The notes beneath the pieces were generated by a model, which had not been told where the DNA came from, ran no database searches, and worked only from the letters and a program-made list of their open reading frames with translations. Made by a program: the position numbers and the translations under genes. Of a stretch of 64,000 bases of DNA, positions 1 to 8,452 are shown one piece after another. Every line of letters begins with the position of its first letter. Position 1 is the first letter of the stretch. The stretch comes from a bacterium (GTDB lineage Bacteria > Arandabacterota > Arandabacteria > Arandabacterales > Arandabacteraceae). The stretch is from assembly GCA_025774405.1 (NCBI GenBank), contig JALGWB010000001.1:1-64000 (forward strand), in the 5' to 3' direction.

Positions 1-1
1 T

Positions 2-868
2 ACAGGCAATGAGCGTATTCAATTCAATGCCGCTGGCACGGTTCAAGTCTTGGGCGCAGATGTTACGATGGATTCTGATCTGACGGTATCTGGCGGCGTC
101 AACGTCGGCACGGCGACGGGGGCGGCGACTAATCAAGTGGCCATTGGTGCTCCTCCTAGCTCCCTGCTGACAATTGGCATGACCATCAATCAGGCTGGCA
201 ACGACGATGAAATCCTAGCATTTCAATCTAGCGATGTAGCGCATGGAGGCACAGACATTGCGGATACAGACACATATGGAACTATCCAAAAGGCTGGTGG
301 GGTCGCTGGCGGACTGAAGATTACTGGACTGAGGGACGCTGATGGGCCCAACCGCCAGGCACTTCTCTTGGCGGGATTTTTGGGCGAGAATGCAGACACA
401 ACCAAAAGTGCAACTGGGACGGCTATTATCGAAATGGACGCAGCGCAGATTAGTGGAACTGGAGACGCTGATTTGGTAGCCAACGGGAATATTGTTGCCA
501 TTCGGGCACATCGGGATGGAGGATTCGCCACTATCTGGATTCTTGATGAGGATGGCGATGTATACATAGATGGAACCCAGAATACATATGATAAATACGA
601 CGACGCAGTGATGGCCTGGGACGCGACTAGGGTGTTGGCAGACAGGGGTGCGGAAATTTTGCGCTATAACAAGAAATCTCTTGTAAGAGCGGGAGTTATG
701 TCACCTGCTGGCTGGATAAGCCAAAGGGGTACGACGAAGCTATTGATGGGTGCTGTTGGACAACTTTGGCAACAGGATCAGCGGGCCGACGCCGAACGCG
801 AGGCAATCCGGGCAGAGATATTGGTGTTACAGAAGCGATTGAATAGTATAGAGGGGAGAGACCAATGA
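2..868 (+). CDS. Tail-fibre-like structural protein, C-terminal part (5' truncated)
   Basis: The reading frame is open from the first bases of the window, so the N-terminus lies outside; an internal TTG at 50 is the first possible start but is unlikely to be the real one. The visible part is Gly/Ala/Asp-rich with phrases such as VSGGVNVGTATGA typical of beta-structured fibre shafts. The last 45 residues are alpha-helical and charged (QQDQRADAEREAIRAEIL), a probable coiled-coil trimerisation tail as seen at fibre C-termini. The stop overlaps the next start (ATGA), so it is translated together with the downstream gene. The fibre role is inferred from composition and position among virion genes. 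Confidence 0.6.
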   Translation, partial: TGNERIQFNAAGTVQVLGADVTMDSDLTVSGGVNVGTATGAATNQVAIGAPPSSLLTIGMTINQAGNDDEILAFQSSDVAHGGTDIADTDTYGTIQKAGGVAGGLKITGLRDADGPNRQALLLAGFLGENADTTKSATGTAIIEMDAAQISGTGDADLVANGNIVAIRAHRDGGFATIWILDEDGDVYIDGTQNTYDKYDDAVMAWDATRVLADRGAEILRYNKKSLVRAGVMSPAGWISQRGTTKLLMGAVGQLWQQDQRADAEREAIRAEILVLQKRLNSIEGRDQ

Positions 869-1302
869 CTGAAGTCAGCATTCCTAATCACCAACTGATT
901 GACAACTCCCGTAACGACCATGCGGGGGTAGTGCTCAGAGCCTTGCGGAAACTTTTGCCTCTCAACATTCCGCTGGATGGCGGGCTTCGAGTAAGGAAGT
1001 TGCTCAGGGCTATCACAGAACACCTTGAGGATGTAGAGAGCCTGCGGATGGATACTTTGAAGACACTCGCGGTGTTGGATGAGAATGGCAATTTCGCCCA
1101 TGAAGAGGGAAGTCCTGCCACGTCTGTGCAATTCAGAGATACCGAGGCGGCGATGCAATTCGCTGAGTTCTACAATGAGCTCATGCAGAAGACATTCGAC
1201 ACTGACCTTACCCTGACCAGGGCGCATCTCCAGGACGATAAGCATGTCTGGCAAGGCAAAACTGAAATACTCACAGAACTTGGTGATTTGCTGGAGGAAT
1301 AA
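865..1302 (+). CDS. Small phage protein, DUF1617-like
   Basis: A 145-residue, mostly helical, charged protein starting at an ATG that overlaps the previous stop. The order of features (RKLLRAITEHLEDVES, then LDENGNF, then a helical C-terminus ending ELGDLLEE) resembles small phage proteins of the DUF1617 type found near tail genes, but I cannot confirm membership. Its stop overlaps the following lysin start (TAATG), so it is translationally coupled to it. Function unknown. Confidence 0.6.
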   Translation: MTEVSIPNHQLIDNSRNDHAGVVLRALRKLLPLNIPLDGGLRVRKLLRAITEHLEDVESLRMDTLKTLAVLDENGNFAHEEGSPATSVQFRDTEAAMQFAEFYNELMQKTFDTDLTLTRAHLQDDKHVWQGKTEILTELGDLLEE

Positions 1303-2852
1303 TGCTAGGCTATCCCACTACGCGGCGTTGGCATGTCAGTCAGAGATTTGGAGACCATCCCGACTGGTATGCTCCCTATAATCTGGCTGGCCATGAGGGA
1401 GTCGATTTTGCTTGTCCAGCGGGAACGCCAGTCTTTGCAAGCCATGACGGATGGTGTGAGCCAAGATGGAGAACTGCCTATGGAGAGCACGTCTATCTTT
1501 ACGGAGACGAGTGCTTGACTCTTTATGCCCATCTTAGTAAGATCAGTGTGGCTATGGGTCAGCGAGTGAAACGAGGGGAACAGATAGGGGAATCGGGGAA
1601 CACAGGCCGAACAACTGGCCCCCACCTCCATTTGGGCTTGAAAGTGAATGGGGTGCTGAACGGCCCATATAAAGATTGGATTGATCCTGTGCCGTACTTT
1701 GAGAAGGAGGATGTTATGACTAAGACCACAATGCATGTTCAGAGAGTTGAATCATGGATGGAGCAGGCTATCCGTGACCTGGGGGCCGATTGGGTGAAGT
1801 TAGTAAACCCTCCAGCTGGGCCAGACCCGATGCCGCGCGTGGCGAACAAGCTAGTTCGGTTATGGACAGACGACATAGACGCTGGATACATTCGCCGAGG
1901 GGAGGAGGGAGGCCGTGACTTTGTACGTAGGATGTTGCCAGAATGGAGAGGTCGCCCGTGGGCTACCTGCTACTCCCTTGCGAATGAGCCAGAGTGTAAC
2001 AATCCAGATAGCAACCCAGACGCCTTAGCCCATTTATGTGGCTATTCTATTGGGGCGATGAAGGAAGCCAGTGCGAACGGCATCCGAGTAGTCATTCTGG
2101 ACTTACCAGAAGGTAACCCATCAGGCGACGAGGGGGCAGTTCGCTGGAAATTAGAACAACTGGCTCCTGCGGTGCAGATGGCTGGGGTATTGGGGCACTA
2201 TGTTGGCCTTCATGCCTACTGGCGACCCGATGTCGAGGGGCCACTTGGCCGATGGCATGCTTTGGGCCGCATCGAGTGGGATATGGCCCAATGGATAGGC
2301 AAGGGTGTAACCTCCATGGGTGTAACCTCTAGCCCGCGTGTGCTCCTGACCGAGTGGGGAGTAGACGGTGGTATCGCAGGCCGCACTCCAAAGGAAGGCT
2401 GGCGTAAACTATATCCTGATCCACAGACATATTTCCACGAGGTGGCAGAGGGTGAGAAGCGACTTCGAGACTTACCTTGGATCATCGCGGCATTCCTATT
2501 CGACTTCGGCTACGAGGAACCTTGGTACCACTATGATCACGACGAGGGGGCAACCAGAAGCATCATAGGAGCGATGCAGGCATTACCTGACGAAGCCAGC
2601 TCAATAGCTCCCGTAGAGGAGTCCTCAGTGTCTGATATCGCATGGGCCAAATCTGCGCTCGGCAGCTGGCCCGCGACCATGAAAGACGCAAGGATCAATC
2701 ATGAGGAATGGATTATGCAAGACCCTGATAATCCGTGGCGCTACATTTCGCGGGTCGATACGACTGACACCTACTATGTAGTAGTGCTCGACCCCAATAC
2801 ATGGAAGCGAGTGCGAGCCACTTTAGTAGGCCAAACAACAGACTTGCTCTAA
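1302..2852 (+). CDS. Two-domain cell-wall lysin: M23 peptidase plus TIM-barrel glycosidase
   Basis: Residues about 10-115 form an M23 (LytM/lysostaphin-like) zinc endopeptidase: GHEGVDF supplies His31 and Asp35, YAHL gives His77, and GPHLHLGL supplies His108 and His110. Such domains cut peptidoglycan cross-bridges. Residues about 150-440 look like a clan GH-A-type glycoside hydrolase: LANEPE places an acid/base candidate at Glu229 and LLTEWGVDGG a nucleophile candidate at Glu351. A C-terminal 75 residues are unassigned. No signal peptide is visible, so export would need the holin at 9522, or the protein may be virion-borne and act at infection. The start overlaps the upstream stop. Combining a peptidase and a glycosidase would let one protein cut both peptide and sugar bonds. 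Confidence 0.82.
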   Translation: MLGYPTTRRWHVSQRFGDHPDWYAPYNLAGHEGVDFACPAGTPVFASHDGWCEPRWRTAYGEHVYLYGDECLTLYAHLSKISVAMGQRVKRGEQIGESGNTGRTTGPHLHLGLKVNGVLNGPYKDWIDPVPYFEKEDVMTKTTMHVQRVESWMEQAIRDLGADWVKLVNPPAGPDPMPRVANKLVRLWTDDIDAGYIRRGEEGGRDFVRRMLPEWRGRPWATCYSLANEPECNNPDSNPDALAHLCGYSIGAMKEASANGIRVVILDLPEGNPSGDEGAVRWKLEQLAPAVQMAGVLGHYVGLHAYWRPDVEGPLGRWHALGRIEWDMAQWIGKGVTSMGVTSSPRVLLTEWGVDGGIAGRTPKEGWRKLYPDPQTYFHEVAEGEKRLRDLPWIIAAFLFDFGYEEPWYHYDHDEGATRSIIGAMQALPDEASSIAPVEESSVSDIAWAKSALGSWPATMKDARINHEEWIMQDPDNPWRYISRVDTTDTYYVVVLDPNTWKRVRATLVGQTTDLL

Positions 2853-2940
2853 GATGATACAGAAGCGTGGAAAGTGTTAGATGGTAAGGTACTGTGAGAG
2901 GCAACTTGTGGAGATGATGCGCCTGGCCATGTACCATATC

Positions 2941-2969
2941 TTGCCCAGGGCCAATTTCGAGGCTATAAT
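2941..2969 (+). promoter_or_regulatory. Candidate sigma-70-type promoter
   Basis: TTGCCC and TATAAT are separated by 17 bases in the 150-base gap before the next gene, which itself starts behind a strong GGGAGG site. The -10 is perfect; the -35 matches TTGACA at four of six positions. Confidence 0.45.
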
Positions 2970-3003
2970 AAAAAGTAACTGGTGAACAACTAGGGAGGTA
3001 GAA

Positions 3004-3513
3004 ATGCAAGCAACATTGGCACGAACACTGAGCACACACTTCGATGTGGTGTGTCGGGGGCCAGACGGGAAACTCAAGTGGACGGATGAGTTCGATAACC
3101 TGGTGGTGAACGCCGGCCTGGACGACAGTCTGGACAAACACCTCAAAGGGTCGTCTTACACAGCGGCCTGGTATGTTGGGCTTACTGATGGTACTCCATC
3201 ATTTGCCGCAGGCGACACAGAATCTAGCCATGCTGGTTGGACTGAGGTAACTGCATACGATGAGGCGAACCGCCAGACACTTACGCTTGGTTCGGTCTCA
3301 GGGCAGTCGGTGGATAACTCGGCTTCCAAGGCAGTCTTTACCATCGATACCAACGACACTACAGTCGGTGGAGCCTTCATCACTACTACTGCTACCAAGG
3401 GCGGTAGCGTGGATACTCTCTATGGTGGAGGAGCTTTCACAGCGGGTGACAAGACGATTGATGACGGGGACTCCCTCACCCTGACAATAACCTGTACCGC
3501 TGCTGCGAGCTGA
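3004..3513 (+). CDS. Virion structural protein, probable tail/fibre component
   Basis: A 169-residue Thr/Gly/Asp-rich protein without Cys-based or catalytic motifs, with an all-beta flavour (AWYVGLTDGTPSFAAGDT, then AVFTIDTNDTTVGGAF). Similar proteins with a WYVGL.DGTP core sit in tail-fibre regions of many phages; assignment is by this resemblance and by neighbourhood. A GGGAGG ribosome binding site lies seven bases before the ATG, and a promoter candidate lies just upstream, so it may be made in large amounts. Confidence 0.6.
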   Translation: MQATLARTLSTHFDVVCRGPDGKLKWTDEFDNLVVNAGLDDSLDKHLKGSSYTAAWYVGLTDGTPSFAAGDTESSHAGWTEVTAYDEANRQTLTLGSVSGQSVDNSASKAVFTIDTNDTTVGGAFITTTATKGGSVDTLYGGGAFTAGDKTIDDGDSLTLTITCTAAAS

Positions 3514-3540
3514 CTCTAAGCTCACAACTAAGGGTAAGGT

Positions 3541-3681
3541 ATGGCTAGAAAGTGGTTGGAGGTTCTGTCAAAGCGTAACAGAACCTCCAAAACGAAGCGG
3601 CTCTACGAGGACGGTCAGTCCACCAACAAGTACAGTTGGGACGGTACGCTCCTGTATTATGATAGGAGACTGGGATTTTGA
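3541..3681 (+). CDS. Small basic protein, 46 residues
   Basis: An ATG preceded by AAGGGTAAGG opens a 46-residue frame (MARKWLEVLSKRNRTSKTKR at its start) that ends in a TGATG overlap with the following large gene. The N-terminal half is strongly basic and the C-terminal half aromatic. The coupling to the next start supports it being real. No function recognised. Confidence 0.5.
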   Translation: MARKWLEVLSKRNRTSKTKRLYEDGQSTNKYSWDGTLLYYDRRLGF

Positions 3682-6407
3682 TGCTCCGAGAACCATCCTT
3701 GAAAGAAAACAGCACATATGAGATCACACTTGCTGGCGGCGATATAGTTGAAGTTGGCAACAGGCAAATTACGGATTTCGAGCCTCATGTCAAGCTAAGT
3801 CGCTGGGGAGGCGAGTGCTTCGTCAAAGTTGGTCTTTCACCCCAAAGGAAGATTTTGCCTGTTCTAGAAGACGGTAAAATCAAATGGATTGATAGGGATA
3901 CGGAAGCCTACTTCTATGCACTGGAACCCAGGACTGTCGTCGCCAAAAATAAGGCAGGTATAGCTAGTGAGTTCGGCCAATGTGAACTTGGAGGTTTTGA
4001 ATTTGAGGTTATCTTCAAGAAGAAGCCAGCTACTAACGAGATTATCTTCAATATTGAAACACAGGGACTCAAGTTCTACTACCAACCGCCACTTACACAA
4101 GAGGAAATTGCTGATGGGGCAATCGGACCAGAAAACGTAGTTGGCTCCTATGCTGTCTACCATGCCACCAGAACGAACATGCACACCTCTGAGGCAGATG
4201 CGGAAAAGTACAGATGTGGCAAAGCCTTTCATATCTATCGGCCAAAGATGACCGATGCAGAAGGAAACTGGACTTGGGAAGAGCTGAATATTGAGAATGG
4301 AATTCTGTCCATTACTTGCCCCCAAGAGTTTCTGGATAATGCTATTTATCCTATAAGTAGCAAGGGAACGAAGTTCGGATATGAAACACTGGGGTCTTAT
4401 AGTTTTAGCGCAATTCCTGATGGGGCAATTATAGGAAGTATTTTTACTCTATCCGAGGCTGGGGATGCTTCTAAGATGACATTGGGGCTTAGCCTGTTTT
4501 TGGATTCGATAGAAGAGAATAGCGTTGTGGTTATTCAAGGTAAAGGCGAGCTTCCTATTAAACAAGCAAGAATTGGAGACCTTGTTTTAGGTTACGATTT
4601 AGACAGGGAGAGAGTATCTTACAATAAAATCACCCGCTTGCATAGCCATAAGATAAAGGGATACATAGAAATCAATGGCCTGAAACTGACGCCAGATCAT
4701 TTGGTGTATGTTGAAAAGGGTTGGAGAAAAGCAGACGAGATTAGAGAAGGAGACAAGGTATTCGATGGACAAAGATGGATTGTTGTAAAAAAGGCCATTC
4801 CTCACGATGAATCAGTAGTTGCATATCATTTTGAGATAGAAGATGAACACAATTGCTTCGCCAACGGCATACTTGTTCACAATTTTGAGATCGCGTTTAA
4901 GGCAGCAATTTACGATTCATCTTTGGATTTAGTCGAACACGGAACAACCGATGAAGGAACTACAACCCAAGAAGCAGAGAAGTGGTATGATGTAGCCTTT
5001 GGCACCTCTCCAAGTCTGGCTGCTGGGGATTATTGGTTAGTTTTTAGTAGCGATGATCCAGGAGCCTACGCCTTCAATAAACTGTGCTACGATGTTGGCG
5101 CAGAGAATCAAGGAATGGGCGACGATACATCATGCGCTAGCTACGGAAGTTTATGGCCTGCCACTATATCCCTCGATGAACAAAATAACTACAAATACTC
5201 CATTTATTGTACGTACACGGCGGGGGCACAGCCTGAAGACTATCCCGTATCTCTATCCCTCTCACGCGTGGCTACAGCGGCAGCGTCGGGTCAGGCAGGA
5301 ACTCTTGGCAGCGCATCGCTAGGGCGGGCAGCTGGGGTATCTGATGGGGGGCAAGCTGGGACGCTGGCTGGTGCGTCGCTGACTAGGTCAGTGGGGCTAT
5401 CACCAACGAGGGTGGCAGGAATTGGAGCCGCCATTTCTTTGGCTAGGTCAGTGGGGGTGAGTGATACCGCTCTAGGCGTAAGCCTGGGCACGATGACTTT
5501 GGACCGAGAAGGCGGAATCTCGACGGCGGCTCTGGCTGCTGTAATAGCTGATGCTTCCCTAGCAAGACAAACAGGACTGACAGATTCAGGGCAAGCGACA
5601 GGCTTGGGTGTACTAGACCTAGAACGAGTCGATGCAATATCAGCAGCGGGAGTAGCAGCTGCCTTGGCGAGTACCTCTCTGGCAAGATTAGCAGGGATGT
5701 CAGCAACAAGAGTAGCAGGGGTCAAGGCCGCCATATCCTTGGCCAGGGCTGCTGGATTGAGCGACGCGGCTCTAGCTGTAAGTCTGGGTACAATAGCTCT
5801 GGACCGAAATGCCACTATCTCGGCTGTGGCTCTGGCAGTGGCATTAGCAAGTGCCTCCTTGACAAGGCAGATAGGATTGACAGATGCAGGCGTGGCTGCC
5901 ACTCAATCTGCTGCCTCCTTGTTGAGACGGGCAGGACTAAGTGCTGAGTCTTTGGCCTCGGCCTTGGCCGCAGCAGCACTTTCGAGGTCGGATGGAGCAA
6001 CTCTAACAGCCTCAGCTCAGGCCCTAGCAGATGCCCTCCTGGGCATATTTCAAGGGCTGGCGGCTTCCCCTAGACTAGACTTCAAATCTTCACTTACCCT
6101 AGACCGCTCCCTGGGACTGACCTCCTCAGGAGCAGCTGCAACAGAGGCACTTACAGCCTCAGCCTTAGCCCTAGGCGTGGACGCAAGTGCTTTGGCTTCA
6201 GCCACTACCTCAATGACATTGACTAGGCAACAGGTCATCTCGTTGCTTGTCGAAGTAGTCGTGATTGCGTCCCTTGGATTCGTAGAAGTCGCAGAGACAT
6301 TGCTGAATACCATCTCGGCCAGCGACACGAGCTCGACTAACCTGGCTGTCAGTGAGACGCTTCTTGGCAAGATCGCTGTTAGCGACTTGGGGGATGAAAA
6401 TGGCTAA
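3681..6407 (+). CDS. Fibre/adhesin-like protein with Hint (intein-like) domain and 20-residue repeats
   Basis: Residues 1-275 and 402-520 appear to be two halves of one beta-rich host protein, interrupted at residues 276-401 by a Hint/mini-intein domain (separate entry). The segment after the domain (AFKAAIYDSSLDLVEHG, then AAGDYWLVFSS) resembles a jelly-roll module common in phage and cell-surface proteins. From residue 526 onward, seventeen degenerate 20-residue repeats follow, ending in a short Val/Ser-rich tail. I chose ATG 3681, which overlaps the upstream stop; a TTG three bases earlier is possible. The role is inferred to be adhesion or tail-fibre function from repeats and neighbours. 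Confidence 0.75.
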   Translation: MLREPSLKENSTYEITLAGGDIVEVGNRQITDFEPHVKLSRWGGECFVKVGLSPQRKILPVLEDGKIKWIDRDTEAYFYALEPRTVVAKNKAGIASEFGQCELGGFEFEVIFKKKPATNEIIFNIETQGLKFYYQPPLTQEEIADGAIGPENVVGSYAVYHATRTNMHTSEADAEKYRCGKAFHIYRPKMTDAEGNWTWEELNIENGILSITCPQEFLDNAIYPISSKGTKFGYETLGSYSFSAIPDGAIIGSIFTLSEAGDASKMTLGLSLFLDSIEENSVVVIQGKGELPIKQARIGDLVLGYDLDRERVSYNKITRLHSHKIKGYIEINGLKLTPDHLVYVEKGWRKADEIREGDKVFDGQRWIVVKKAIPHDESVVAYHFEIEDEHNCFANGILVHNFEIAFKAAIYDSSLDLVEHGTTDEGTTTQEAEKWYDVAFGTSPSLAAGDYWLVFSSDDPGAYAFNKLCYDVGAENQGMGDDTSCASYGSLWPATISLDEQNNYKYSIYCTYTAGAQPEDYPVSLSLSRVATAAASGQAGTLGSASLGRAAGVSDGGQAGTLAGASLTRSVGLSPTRVAGIGAAISLARSVGVSDTALGVSLGTMTLDREGGISTAALAAVIADASLARQTGLTDSGQATGLGVLDLERVDAISAAGVAAALASTSLARLAGMSATRVAGVKAAISLARAAGLSDAALAVSLGTIALDRNATISAVALAVALASASLTRQIGLTDAGVAATQSAASLLRRAGLSAESLASALAAAALSRSDGATLTASAQALADALLGIFQGLAASPRLDFKSSLTLDRSLGLTSSGAAATEALTASALALGVDASALASATTSMTLTRQQVISLLVEVVVIASLGFVEVAETLLNTISASDTSSTNLAVSETLLGKIAVSDLGDENG
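4506..4883 (+). other. Hint/mini-intein domain inside the repeat protein
   Basis: A 126-codon segment with the intein motif order. Block A begins SIEENSVVV followed by IKQARIGDLVLGYD; block B is LTPDHLVYV (Thr337, His340); a second GD strand is IREGDKVFD; block F is YHFEIEDEHNCFANG; block G ends ILVHN (His400, Asn401). No homing endonuclease is present. Residue 1 is Ser rather than Cys, and the residue after the terminal Asn is Phe, not Cys/Ser/Thr, so ordinary protein splicing lacks its +1 nucleophile. This matches A-type bacterial-intein-like domains, which cleave or ligate atypically. Ser276 as first residue is my reading; a Ser five residues later is an alternative. Confidence 0.8.
5256..6275 (+). 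repeat. Seventeen in-frame 60-bp repeats
   Basis: The translated unit is 20 residues with consensus S-L-x-R-x-x-G-(L/V)-S-x(4)-A-x-x-L-A-x-A, repeated without gaps. Units 3-6 resemble units 8-11 (for example SPTRVAGIGAAI versus SATRVAGVKAAI), a 300-bp higher-order duplication visible in the DNA at 5401-5460 and 5701-5760. Units 13-17 are more degenerate. Confidence 0.85.
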
Positions 6408-6699
6408 CGTGTATGATATAGGCGACCTAGTCAAGGTCGCAGGAGCCTTCACAGATGTGGACGACCAGGACGTCGACCCAACGACCGTCACCTTTAAATT
6501 CACTGACCCCTCAGGCAATACTACTACGTACATCTACGAAACTGACGACGAATTAGTCCAAGACTCAAAGGGCCACTATCATGCGAATGTCAGCATTGAT
6601 GAGGCAGGGACTTGGTTCTACCGATGGGAGAGTACGGGTACGGGCCAGGCTGCTGAAGAGGGTCACTTCGTGGTGCGGAGGTCAAACATTGCGACATAG
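6400..6699 (+). CDS. Small Ig-like virion protein
   Basis: A 99-residue acidic all-beta protein beginning MANVYDIGDLVKV; the ATG overlaps the end of the repeat protein by eight bases. The pattern DPTTVTFKFTDPSGNTTTY followed by DEAGTWFYRWEST looks like an immunoglobulin-fold module, as found in decorations and tail accessory proteins. No catalytic motif. An upstream ATG at 6394 is possible. Confidence 0.6.
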   Translation: MANVYDIGDLVKVAGAFTDVDDQDVDPTTVTFKFTDPSGNTTTYIYETDDELVQDSKGHYHANVSIDEAGTWFYRWESTGTGQAAEEGHFVVRRSNIAT

Positions 6700-6803
6700 T
6701 CCACGGAACCGTGATTGCATACTATCCCTAGTGGGGTGAGAATAGAAACATCCCCATAGGTAGTAGGTGGCTTAGACATCACACAAAAAATAGGGAGATC
6801 ACA

Positions 6804-7082
6804 ATGGGGGTTTCTTTCGAGGTCTTTGTTCCCGTGATAGTTGCCTGTTTCGCTGCTATCTTGAGAGTTTACAGTTACAGCCACAAGGTAGCCCGCGACA
6901 TCGAGGCCAGGGATATCAAAGACAAGGAAGCCATTCTCAGGAAGTTGGATGGGTTAGTAACAGACATCCAGGGGATGAAAGTGGCCTTAACCAACCGTCT
7001 AACTAGGATTGAGACGACGCTCTCCATTGATCCACCTGGGAAGGCTTCACTTGATCCCCCTGGGAAGGTTTTGAGGAAATGA
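6804..7082 (+). CDS. Single-helix membrane protein with cytoplasmic coiled coil
   Basis: An N-terminal hydrophobic stretch (residues 5-24, FEVFVPVIVACFAAILRVY) is followed by a charged helical region with heptad character (ARDIEARDIKDKEAILRKLD) and a small tandem repeat DPPGKASLDPPGK. Proteins of this shape occur beside phage lysis or tail genes, but no family is recognised. The start follows GGGAGATCACA; the stop overlaps the next start (ATGA). Confidence 0.55.
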   Translation: MGVSFEVFVPVIVACFAAILRVYSYSHKVARDIEARDIKDKEAILRKLDGLVTDIQGMKVALTNRLTRIETTLSIDPPGKASLDPPGKVLRK

Positions 7083-7486
7083 CCATTACTGATGTGTATA
7101 AGCAGCGTCATGCGGGGAGGATGGCGGGGCTTTTTGAGTTAGACCCTGAAGACCCCGACTATGAGGTCTTTGGTAGGCCAACTCACATCGCAGTTGGGAG
7201 CGGGACTTTGACTTCAGGGGAAGCCAGCAAATTGACTGCCCTGGTGAACGAAGTCGCCAGACAGCCGATCACGGCCAGATGGCGGACTGGGGGCAATTCA
7301 GACATAGCCAGATTCTCGGCCATCTTCACCAAGGGGGTTGGCAACGCTACCTGGAAGGAGATAGGGCTGTTCAATGCGGGGTCAGGTGGGGATATGCTGG
7401 TGAGGGACGAGAATGCGGATGGATACTGTACTAAGACAGCCTCTCAAGTCAAGGTTGTGGTATGCCAGTTGCGTATCAGTGGCTAG
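7079..7486 (+). CDS. Fibre/baseplate module, short paralogue
   Basis: 135 residues with the order HIAVGSGT, then EVARQP, then WKEIGLFNAGSGGDML and a final beta segment. The next gene has the same order (VAVGTGQW, then MAWHEIGLFNAPE and GDMYTRHEM), so the two are paralogues. The EIGLFNA-containing module is common in phage tail fibre or baseplate proteins. This copy lacks the insert seen in its neighbour. Translation is coupled to the upstream gene by ATGA. Confidence 0.6.
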   Translation: MTITDVYKQRHAGRMAGLFELDPEDPDYEVFGRPTHIAVGSGTLTSGEASKLTALVNEVARQPITARWRTGGNSDIARFSAIFTKGVGNATWKEIGLFNAGSGGDMLVRDENADGYCTKTASQVKVVVCQLRISG

Positions 7487-7507
7487 CTAAAGCTAGGAAA
7501 GGTGTCT

Positions 7508-8449
7508 ATGAGAGACTGGTTTGGTAGGCTATTCAGATTCCTTAATCCATCCAGTAAGATCACTATTTACGAAGACCTGGTAACCGATACCTATAGGCTA
7601 TTACATGCTAAGTGGTTGCTGGGAGGGGATGCCCAGGACGCGCCTGGCGACTATTCAGACCCCGCCATTCCTGACTATGTAGCAGTAGGAACTGGGCAGT
7701 GGGAACTAGGCAGTGGAGCGAAGGTCAAGACGGCCCTGAAAGCTGAGATGGCACGGGTGCAGGTTCAGACTAAGCAAGTGAAAGACCTGGGCTTGACTGC
7801 TAGATTGACAGCAGTGTTTCCTCCAGGTACAGCGACCATGGCCTGGCATGAGATAGGGCTGTTCAATGCGCCTGAGATAGCTACTACCATCTCCGAATGC
7901 GACTCGGAGGGCACTGCTCCCGCCTGGACTTACGGGGATAATAGCGGAAGTCTGGAGCTAGTAGCATACCGCCAGGGATCAGCTTGCCTGGAGGCAGTTG
8001 GAACTGCGCCCAGCCCAAGGTTTGTGAACTCGATTTTAGATGTTACTCCCAACATTACTACTGCGGGCTACTTCCAGCTATACTACTATGTAGATGCCAT
8101 CACGCATCTAGCAGGTAACCTTGAGATTAAAATTGGGAACGATAGTAGTAACTACTGGCAATTCAATACCGCTCATGGAGATATCGAGGCAGGCTGGCAG
8201 TGGTTATCCTTCAAGGTCAGTGAAAGGAGCTCTGAGACAGGCAGTCCTGACATAGGCCAGACTATCAACTACTTCTATCTGGGATACAGTGCGCCTCTGG
8301 GTGGCTCCCTCCTCGATAGGATAGACTTCATTCGGATGTTTGAGGAGAACGGAGATATGTATACTCGCCATGAGATGGTAGCGAGTAACACGAAAGGCGT
8401 CAATGAAGCCAAACACGTCATTGCGAAATTACAGATAAAGGGAGGCTAG
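7508..8449 (+). CDS. Fibre/baseplate module with inserted lectin-like domain
   Basis: About 313 residues. The N-terminal 125 residues and the last 30 match the short paralogue upstream; between EIGLFNAPE and GDMYTRHEM sits an extra segment of about 150 residues rich in aromatic and beta residues (YFQLYYYVDAITH, WQWLSFKVSE, YFYLGYSAPLGG), resembling a carbohydrate-binding jelly roll. This suggests receptor binding was added to a loop of a fibre module. ATG 7508 is preferred because AGGAAAGG lies at suitable distance; a GTG at 7502 is the alternative. Confidence 0.6.
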   Translation: MRDWFGRLFRFLNPSSKITIYEDLVTDTYRLLHAKWLLGGDAQDAPGDYSDPAIPDYVAVGTGQWELGSGAKVKTALKAEMARVQVQTKQVKDLGLTARLTAVFPPGTATMAWHEIGLFNAPEIATTISECDSEGTAPAWTYGDNSGSLELVAYRQGSACLEAVGTAPSPRFVNSILDVTPNITTAGYFQLYYYVDAITHLAGNLEIKIGNDSSNYWQFNTAHGDIEAGWQWLSFKVSERSSETGSPDIGQTINYFYLGYSAPLGGSLLDRIDFIRMFEENGDMYTRHEMVASNTKGVNEAKHVIAKLQIKGG

Positions 8450-8452
8450 GGC

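Noticed and set aside
5291..5902. Leftward 203-codon frame opposite the 20-residue repeats
   Set aside because: It is the mirror frame of a repeat region; its Ala/Pro-rich repeats are explained by the coding strand.
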